Positions 57,064 to 64,000 of a stretch of DNA of 64,000 bases are shown in pieces. The notes under the pieces are model-generated. The model worked only from the letters and a program-made list of their open reading frames with translations, searched no databases and had not been told where the DNA came from. Source of the DNA: Thereva unica (taxonomy: Eukaryota > Arthropoda > Insecta > Diptera > Therevidae); NCBI GenBank assembly GCA_949987705.1, contig OX465281.1, positions 82,302,543 through 82,366,542 on the forward strand, read 5' to 3'. Each line of letters starts with the position of its first letter. Position 1 is the stretch's first letter. The position numbers were made by a program, and so were the translations under genes.

Positions 57064-57940
57064 TCAGACTTCTGTCTTTCTTTTTTTTTCATTGTGTCGT
57101 TTTTGCTCGTTTAACTCCATTTTTTTTAATTCACCCAATTTTTCTAGACCATTTGCTATTTCTTTATTCGATTCTTTTAGGTCGTCCACGGATTTAGAAA
57201 TCTCTGTCAATACATTTTCATATTTGCAGATATGTTTGGTTAAAATTTCTAAATTGTTCTTTTTTTGTGTACGCTTTATTCCCCCGGTTTTCTTTCCCAC
57301 ACCCGTTTTTTCTTTACTTCCACTATGTTTTAGCAGACAGGCTGTTGTTTCATTTGAGGTGACATCGTCTTCAACAAAAGTTATAATATCCTCATTATCT
57401 AATGATTCAATATTAAAACATTCATTATTATCTAGTTCCACAACACTAGATGATTGAAACTCTCTTTCACACGACGATTCTGGATTTCTTTCACTGGAAG
57501 CAGTTTTTGGGACGCCAAATGACTTAGTATTTTTCAGGCCGTCCACTGCTTTATATAAGCCAGTTAAATTGGCCAACGATTCTTCAATAGGTGTGATGTA
57601 CAACAACTTATTTGGTCCACCACCAGTACTAGTTAATTCTTGCTTATTGTGTATTAATTTTTTCTTTATATTCACTTTATAGTCCGACCACACTTTCTTC
57701 CAACCGTTAACATCGCGAATCGGCGGTCCTAATGAATTCAATTCGGCTACTAAAGTATTCCATTGGTCAATATTGTCTTCAAAAAATTGCTAAACAAGGG
57801 CACTTCTGGATTTTTTTCCATGAAAGCCACAAGAGCTCGAAACTGCCTTATATTTGTGTGCTTACCCCTAAAATACAGTTGTTAAATACTATTATACTAA
57901 ATTAAATCCAAATTATCAACAAAATTCAAATAACTCACAT
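57064..57940 (-). CDS. Harbinger Myb/SANT-like accessory protein
   Basis: The second gene of the element, needed in this superfamily for nuclear import and DNA binding of the transposase. The SANT/Myb-like part reads RQFRALVAFMEKNPEV, then after a frame break LVAELNSLGPPIRDVNGWKK, VWSDYKVNIKKKL and STGGGPNK. A Ser/acidic middle and a C-terminal coiled coil (YENVLTEISKSVDDLKESNK, LGELKKMELNEQKRHNEKKR) end at the stop at 57064. The frame break falls in the T-run near 57783-57788. The likely start codon is created by splicing: AT at 57940-57939, a 71-nt GTGAGT...TTTTAG intron (57938-57868), then G at 57867, giving MGKHTNIRQF. If the T-run is truly six, the gene is broken. Confidence 0.75.
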
Positions 57941-58151
57941 TTTTTTAGCAGCCACAAACGAATTCGCAAACAAAAAACCCACCGAAATTACAACTGTCAA
58001 ATTATGAAAATTTTCGGTTTCTTACGAAAATAAGAACACCTGAAGCCTACTACAATTTCGTATCATATTCGCTCGAAGCGAAAGTAAGAACCCGAAATTA
58101 TACATTTTCGCCCGAATTCGGTTTCGCACGAAAGTCAGAACAGGGCCCTTA

Positions 58152-58556
58152 GGGTGAGTTGCACCAACTAACTTTAACCGTAACAAAAGCTAAATCAGTT
58201 GTCAAATCTCCGGTTAGACAAAACGGGAGTTACACCGTTTAACGATTGTTAACATGACGTAACATTTTAACGTTAACTTTAACCAGGCAAATTTGCCCGG
58301 TTAATGTTATTGTTATTGTTAACTTATGACAGTTGTCATAGATCCAGACAGGGGTGCCATTTTCAATAAACTCACAAACTGTGTAACTTATAAATACACA
58401 AAAATGTAAATTTAAATCAAAGTAGCCGTTAACGATAACTTTAACAAACGGTTGGGTGGTGCAACTCATTTTTACAAACTGGAACTTTAACAACTTTGTT
58501 ATTGTTAAAGTTAACTTTAACAATAACTTTAATCAATGATTTGGTGCAACTCACCC
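58152..58556. mobile_element. Harbinger-like MITE adjoining the autonomous element
   Basis: Ends GGGTGAGTTGCACCAA and TTGGTGCAACTCACCC are exact inverse. TTA flanks both sides (58149-58151, shared with the Harbinger element, and 58557-58559). Interior of AACTTTAAC and GTTAAAGTTAAC repeats. No coding region. Confidence 0.9.
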
Positions 58557-58905
58557 TTAGTATTTTTTCAAATTTGACAATTATTTTCCTGCGCTTTTTG
58601 TCTATGCATATTCATATTTTATTAATACTGGAACCTTTCGTTAACCTCCCACGCTTTTTTATATTTAAGTAAGTAATTATTCTACATACAACCAATAACT
58701 TTATTATTCCATTCTGAGCTTTATTTCGAAAGTTTGGTTGTTTGCATATACTAGTTGGAGCAATAAAAACAATGCAAATTCTTTTCTACTTTTTAGTTCA
58801 TTTGTATAAATATAATTAGAAGTCTGTCTGCGATTTCAAAAGAATTGTCCGTTTCTAAGCGCATATGGTTATTTTAATGATCTTAATTTTTAAAAATTTT
58901 ACCTG
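58557..58905. other. No recognised feature
   Basis: AT-rich spacer. Confidence 0.4.
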
Positions 58906-58997
58906 TCTGTATGTCTATCTGTCTGTATGTCTATATGGCTGTATGTCTGTATGCCTGTATTTCTGTATGCCTGTATGTCTGTCTGTCTGTTTGTCCG
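58906..58997. repeat. CTGTATGT-type minisatellite
   Basis: Irregular tandem of CTGTATGT, CTGTCTGT and CTGTATGC words. It is followed by TTTGTCCGAGTTTATCTCGG, which contains a short hairpin (CCGAG/CTCGG). Confidence 0.9.
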
Positions 58998-59129
58998 AGT
59001 TTATCTCGGAAACAGATAACCCAATTACGATGAGATTTTCACTGGAAGATTTAGTACTCTCTGGGCTATGTTTATAGGCTTTATATTAGCTTCACCTTTG
59101 TGTATGTAGGAAAAAGGAAATGACACATT

Positions 59130-59575
59130 GGCCAAAATCGGAAGACGAATATGTAGCACTGGCTAATAAATGCTAGTTTGGTCTACACAAGTACCTGACG
59201 TCCAGAAATGTTACAAGGAAGACAAAATTGGCACTTTACACAAAATTAATAAGGCCTGTCCTACTATATGGTTCGGAAGTGTGGACATTGAAAACCGGAG
59301 ACGAAGCAACGGTAGGAAGATTCGAAAGGGAAATCCTTCGTTCGATCTACAAAGGAATACAAGTTGATGGCGCTTGGATGAGAAGATACAACTCAGAGTT
59401 GTATGAATCAGTAAGATTCCATACATTGCTAAAGTGATCAAAATAAACAGACTACGATGGATTGGTCATGTCCAACGAGGTGGGGAACGGAATCCGACAA
59501 AGATAGTGCTGGGGAGAGTACCGCCAGGAAAACGGAGATCAGATCGTCCTAAGAAAAGATGGCGGCCATATCTCG
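59130..59575 (+). pseudogene. LINE RT C-terminal relic, RTE-like
   Basis: The plus strand reads LIRPVLLYGSEVWTLKTGDE, VGRFEREILRSIYKG, WMRRYNSELYE, then after a frame change INRLRWIGHVQRGGERNP and GKRRSDRPKKRW. This is the region after the RT core of endonuclease/RT proteins. It lacks the RT core itself. A flanking inverted pair (GCTTTATATTAGCTTC near 59076 and GAAGCTAATATAAAGC near 60000) suggests it was carried within a larger element. Confidence 0.75.
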
Positions 59576-59579
59576 CATT

Positions 59580-59960
59580 TGTGTTCCCTGACCTCCGACA
59601 TGGTACCAAATGAAAGGGGATGATAAGTAGCATTCAATAAGCAGTATGGGGTCTCGGCCAACACAAAATGGCGCACTATCTTTTTCTTTAAAACCCCCTC
59701 GTTATGGGTATCAAATGAAATGATATGACAAGTAGAATACTATTAGCTGTGTATCGTCACTCCAAATTCGAAATGGCGGCAAAAACAAAATGGTGGTTTA
59801 CATTTTTTCACAACGTCCTTGGTATGGGCATCAAATGAAAGTAAGTGATGAGTATAGTACAGTAAGCTGTGTGACGTCATTTTAAATCTAATATAGCGGT
59901 CACTACGAAATGGCGAAAGATATATAAAGGCTAAAAAGTATAAAATAAAAATGCACGAAA
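59580..59960. repeat. Tandem-repeat block with TATCAAATGAAAG motif, copy 2
   Basis: Three units of about 110-120 bp, with cores at 59607, 59709 and 59828, homologous to 4900-5430 in the same orientation, including AAAATGGCGGCC and TGTGTGACGTCATTTTAAATC. Confidence 0.7.
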
Positions 59961-60560
59961 TGCATGATTTGTTTACATACTATACATACAAGATCCCGGG
60001 GAAGCTAATATAAAGCGTATATAAATTCAAGATGATTTTATAAGTCATTGACCTTTTTCAAAATCCAGCTTTTATCCATGGTAGAATATTTTTAAAATAA
60101 AAGCTTTTATTTATTGTTAAAAAAACATTTTTTAATTTAACCACAATATTTTTATCTATAAATAGCGGTGCATGATTATTGGATTTTTGAACTTGAAGTG
60201 CTAAGACCCAGCGAAAATAGGAAAAAATAAAATCAGGAGGATTATTTCGTCCAGTTTCGTAAGATTACACTTTCAAGTGTCTAAAAAAATAAATTAGCGT
60301 TGATTTAGTGTAATTTGAGCAAATTATTGTTCAATATTCTAATGTACTTTCCAAAATTTCGATTAGAAGCGATAATTGTGTTGTGAAACGTTTTGGCCGG
60401 GAATGCCTTTGCAAAAAGAAAAAAGGAAAGAAATTTAAAGACGTCATCCCAAAGCTGTCAAACGTTCTCCGTCAAAGTACTGTAACCACTCTTGTTGTTT
60501 TTAGTGACTAAATGGTACTTAGTTATGGTGTAGGAAAACGATAACACTGTTCCAGATGAA
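59961..60560. other. No recognised gene
   Basis: AT-rich. Includes the GAAGCTAATATAAAGC inverse mentioned for the preceding relic. Nothing else is assigned. Confidence 0.4.
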
Positions 60561-61052
60561 GTTTTTTTATGTGAAAGACTAGAGTCTCAGGAAAGGCCCT
60601 TTATACTGTTGACAATATTTCCTTCGTATAGAGTGCAATGTCGAACAGCAGCTCTAGTCGGGGAGGGAGGAATTGCCACAAGCAACCCGCGACATTTTTT
60701 GTCCACTTGCTCCTTACTATCGCGACTTTGACATCCCGCTCGGACCGCCAGCTAACGGATCAAACAACAACAACACATCGGGGCATCGAGAAACAACTCG
60801 CTGGAGTGTTATGCCTCCTGAAACGAGTTGAATCCATCAAACAACCGATGACATGCGCCTTGGCGGAGGGGGAAGGGCTGAGGAAGGCTATGAAAGGAGG
60901 AATCTGGAATGTAAAGAGGGAAGAAGAAAGAAGGAAAGTTATGAAGGTGGGAAAGTGGAAAAGGCGAAGGACCGTGGGGTTGGCCGGGATTCCAACCCGG
61001 GTCCTCTGGGATGGTAGCCAGACGCCTTACCCCTTACGCTACCGATACCACC
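60561..61052 (-). mobile_element. tRNA-derived SINE, copy 2
   Basis: Same family and orientation as 8754-9232. The tRNA-like head is at 61052-60975, with A-box-like GGTAGCGTAAGG and B box GGTTGGAATCC (one change from the canonical GGTTCGAATCC). The body shares GAGTGTTATGCCTCCTGAAA and GAATGTAAAGAGGGAAGAAG with copy 1 on the plus strand. The tail is ATAAAAAAAC at the 60561 side. It has an insertion of about 30 bp (GATCAAACAACAACAACACA) relative to copy 1. The open frame across it is not a gene. Confidence 0.8.
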
Positions 61053-61280
61053 AAAGTAACTTCAAAGAAATTATATATACATCGCATAATAAGTTAAATG
61101 TTTATAGTACTTCAATTAAACAAATCTGTATGAAGCTAACTTCGATTAACCATGGGCTTCATTAATTAATTACTTAATTACTTCTACCAGGGGACAATTA
61201 TTACATTTTGATACCCCTTATACAAAAAGGCCACTAAAACTCTAAATTTTAAATTTATGACTGTATTAAACAGGGTGCGA

Positions 61281-61710
61281 GTATAGTCCGGCAACTGTTC
61301 GATATTTCCTGAATGGTAGGTTTTCGTGAAAAAAGTTTGTAGCAAAAGTTGCTCAGCTTGGAGGGTAGAATCGTTTGCACAAAAAACTCACCCCCACCCG
61401 CTAACCCCCTCGCAGGGGGTGGGGTAACTCTAAAATTTTAAATAGCAACCCCCATTTTTTTCACGGATTGTGATTCTCCGAAGAAAAATATGATATTTTG
61501 TCTGGAAATTTTTTTATCCGAAGCTTCCCTGCACCCCCCGAACCAATTTTTGGGGGCGGGGAATAGTCCGGCAACTGTGCGATTTTTACTGAAGGGTAGG
61601 TGTTCGTGAAAAAAGTTTATAGCACAAGCTGCTCAGCTTGGAGGGTAGAACCGTTTGCACAAAAAACTCACCCTCTCCTATTCACCCACTCGCAGGGGGT
61701 CAAATCAAAA
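61281..61710. repeat. 280-bp direct duplication
   Basis: TAGTCCGGCAACTGT starts at 61284 and again at 61564. Both are followed by TCGTGAAAAAAGTTT, GCTCAGCTTGGAGGGTAGAA and ACAAAAAACTCACCC. The intervening sequence includes GGGGTGGGGT and GGGGGCGGGG. Confidence 0.8.
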
Positions 61711-61989
61711 AATTTTCCCAAATACTACGTACATATCAAGGCAAATGGAAGTTTGCCAAGTTCGTAAGAGTAAACTACTCAAGCCATATTACGCCTAAAC
61801 ATGGCTAGCAAGGTGTTTTTGATAAACTTTATGCGATTTATCACCGCTTTATAAGCAGTGTAGGTATATTTTTCATTTGTACGCGATAACTACAATATAA
61901 ATAATTTATTATTCCTAACCTTCTTCGTTTTCTTTATTTTTTTACATTTCAAAATTAACTTTTTCTCCTCCAGTCTAGTTACTTGTGGC

Positions 61990-63437
61990 CAGAGCCGGCT
62001 TTAGGTATTTTGGCGCCCCGGGCGAGATATTTTTATGCGCCCTTAACTTTTTAGACATTTCTTTTCGGTAGATTACCTATATTATAATGCACAAATTATA
62101 CAATAACCCGAGTAAAAATAAAAGATGGCATAACAACGACCAAACACTGGCCACTTGGGAGTACATAAGGGTTTGGGACGGCCAAACGTAAGGTTTAAAT
62201 GGCCGAGGACTGAGCTATTCACACGGGCATACGAAGGCAAATTTGAACTAAAAAAGAATATGCACCTAATATATTGTTGAATGTGCTTTTTGTGAGAGGC
62301 GTATAGAATTTTTTGTTTAAAGGATTTTTTTTGTTGGGTGAGAAGCATATACAACATTTGATGACGAACTCGTTCTTTGCATATTCTGCCTATGGCATCG
62401 AACTTGATTCTATCGGACATGAACAAGCACGAAATAAGCACTTCCCTCCTTTGTGACAGCGGCATTTTCTCGAATCCATTTTCTCGAATCTGTCCATGAA
62501 GGTGCTAAAATCGCGCGGGTCGTGTAGGTTTCTCAGAGCGAAGAGGAGAAATTTCTTCTATACTGTTTTCAACCTACCACTACTTACCTGATTGGAGGAT
62601 GATACAGGTCGCCTGCTGCCATGTTTATACTACATTGTCAACCGCTGCTTCTGAGCTTATAGATGCTAACTTCCTCTCAACTATGATGACTGCTCGTTCA
62701 TCTAAGCGCTCACAGAGCTCTTTATCGGAGTCAGCCTCTTCGTTAGATGAAGCCGTTTTGGAAACCTTTATCCATGCCTACCTTAGTCCAAAATGGAGTT
62801 TATAATCAACTCTTCCGAGCCACTCTAGGCACTCGTCGTTGAGTAGCAGTACCAGTGTTTACTATTTCTTTGGGGTTGCCCTGCATTTAGTAAATTTTAG
62901 TTGTCCATTGGGATGTCCCGGTTGTGGTGTTGAAGCTACTCAGCAATTTGTCTGGCTCTGCTTCCATTTTTGGGAGCCAGATCCTCGCCCTTGGTATTTT
63001 GGTAATGTCTCTCCCCTTTCATCCCTCCCTTTTGGTTATATCTCTCCCCCGGAATCAAAAGGGAGCAGCGGCACTTCTGACGACTCTTACCTCATCAAGA
63101 ACTCCATGAATATCCCTGATATTTTGGTCTTGATGTCGGAGAAGGTCCGGGAGTGTGCTGCTACTAGAATTGGCATAGGTTAGTGCCACTAGAAGGTGGT
63201 CCTTCACTACTTCGCTCATTGTCCTATTACCCGTTGTGCCTGATTGTTGGATTCCTGCAGTAGAAGCATCCCGAACTATTGTTGGTCTTGAGAGCTTTTT
63301 CCTTTTTGGTAATTATTTGAAGGCTCTGAGCTATCTTCACGGGAATGAATGGACACATTATTGGATCGCGGCGGCGCCCCTAGGACATGGCGCCCGCGGC
63401 GATCGCCCGGGTTCGCCCACCCCTAAAGCCGGTACTG
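61990..63437. mobile_element. hAT-like element, 1.45 kb
   Basis: Ends CAGAGCCGGCTTTAGG and, inward from the right, CAGTACCGGCTTTAGG. The 8-bp duplication CTTGTGGC is exact on both sides (61982-61989 and 63438-63445). Subterminal GGCGCC and GGGCG words occur at both ends. No hAT transposase motif is recognised. The middle (about 62595-63340) has a different composition and, on the minus strand, Ser/acidic-rich frames (SDKELCERLDERAVIIVERK) that could be an old LINE ORF1, unproven. Confidence 0.85.
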
Positions 63438-63479
63438 CTTGTGGCTAATTCAAAACTTTTATATCAGATGGTGTCAGAA

Positions 63480-64000
63480 GTTATTTCAATTTTTTTTTTA
63501 TGGGATAGTCTAAGCTCAGATGTCACTTAATGAGTCAATTGAAGAGCAAATGGCGCTGTCACCAATAAGTTTGAGGGCGCGGTTTTGCACCTTGTCCAGC
63601 CAAGCTAAGATGGTTCTTGGGGCCCCGGCCCAGATATACGAGTTGTATTTCAGACGGGGACGAATGTAGGAATTGTAAATTATAGCCCTGGCAGACGTCT
63701 GAAGGAGAAATTTGCACCTTTTAAGGAATCCTAGACACTGGGATGCTTGTTTAGCACTTTAGAATATGTGGTTATTCCAGCGCAGATCTTCAGCTAATGT
63801 TACGCTTTAAAGAGGGCTCTGCCCTTATGGTCTTATTGTCCACTGAAATAGAAAACGGTTAGGTGCAAATTTTGAGACAGTACTTGGTTTTTAATGTATT
63901 AAATTCGACACGGTTCTTGTGGCCCAATCAAGAATTCGTTCGATGTCCCTGTTGATTAAATTGGACAACAGTTGGCGATGATGTAGACAAGGTCTGGCAC
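63480..64000 (-). pseudogene. LINE RT fragment running off the window
   Basis: Minus-strand frames read LINRDIERILDWATRTV near the window edge, then LAEDLRWNNHIF and CLGFLKRCKFLLQTSARAII. Next come YNSYIRPRLKYNSYIWAGAP and WLDKVQNRALKLIGD. This is the segment after the RT catalytic core of jockey/CR1-type ORF2 (YLGV..., IRPxLEYxSxIWAGA, LDKVQxRALxLIGD). Several stops are present. The RT core would lie beyond position 64000. Confidence 0.75.

Larger units (their letters stand above)
55437..58148. mobile_element. PIF/Harbinger transposon, possibly autonomous
   Basis: 2712 bp. Ends GGGCCCTGTTCTGACTTTCG and CGAAAGTCAGAACAGGGCCC are exact inverse. Flanked by TTA (55434-55436 and 58149-58151), the classic target of the superfamily. 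Subterminal regions repeat ACGAAACCGAAAACGAA-like words. It encodes the two usual convergent genes: DDE transposase (plus) and Myb/SANT-like protein (minus). Confidence 0.95.

Noticed and set aside
60638..61165. 175-residue plus-strand frame
   Set aside because: It runs antisense through SINE copy 2 and has no homologous frame conserved in copy 1.

Overview
The window looks like a stretch of AT-rich insect-type genomic DNA made almost entirely of transposable elements. The evidence is the mix of families: non-LTR retrotransposons of CR1/jockey-like, R1/I/LOA-like and RTE-like type, one Ty3/gypsy-like LTR element, piggyBac, PIF/Harbinger and hAT-like DNA transposons, tRNA-derived SINEs, TIR/MITE families and tandem repeats. 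I recognise no host gene, rRNA gene or intact tRNA gene. The order of insect cannot be fixed from the sequence alone.

Layout. 0-12 kb: hAT-like elements, relics of non-LTR retrotransposon 3' ends, two dispersed tandem-repeat families, a SINE, a TA microsatellite with a MITE inside it, and an R1/LOA-like RNase H relic. 12.7-18.3 kb: an RTE-like reverse transcriptase relic abuts a minus-strand piggyBac transposase gene that is split by a hAT-like element and by a Harbinger-like MITE (itself carrying a hAT-like MITE). 19.6-22.8 kb: nested inverted-repeat elements, the inner one with arms of about 640 bp. 23-26.6 kb: MITEs and about 140-bp tandem repeats. 27.2-31.9 kb: a nearly full-length minus-strand CR1/jockey-like LINE with ORF1 and ORF2; a TA-flanked MITE sits in the ORF2 stop codon. 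34.4-35.5 kb: nested TIR elements. 36.5-48.1 kb: an old LINE relic split by a 10.26-kb young gypsy-like LTR retrotransposon (37721-47982) with about 1.9-kb LTRs, a tRNA-Lys-type primer site, gag, a canonical -1 frameshift site and pol. 48-55 kb: LINE 3' relics and several TIR elements. 55.4-58.6 kb: a 2.7-kb PIF/Harbinger element carrying both a DDE transposase and a Myb/SANT-like gene, sharing a TTA with an adjacent MITE. 58.9-64 kb: minisatellite, RT relic, second SINE copy, a 1.45-kb hAT-like element, and a LINE running off the end.

How the parts work together. Gag and Pol of the LTR element, ORF1 and ORF2 of the LINE, and the transposase plus Myb-like protein of the Harbinger element are three separate self-mobilising modules. 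Most other pieces are non-autonomous elements or dead fragments. Target-site duplications let much of the insertion order be read directly: in several places, removing an insert plus one duplication joins an older reading frame exactly.
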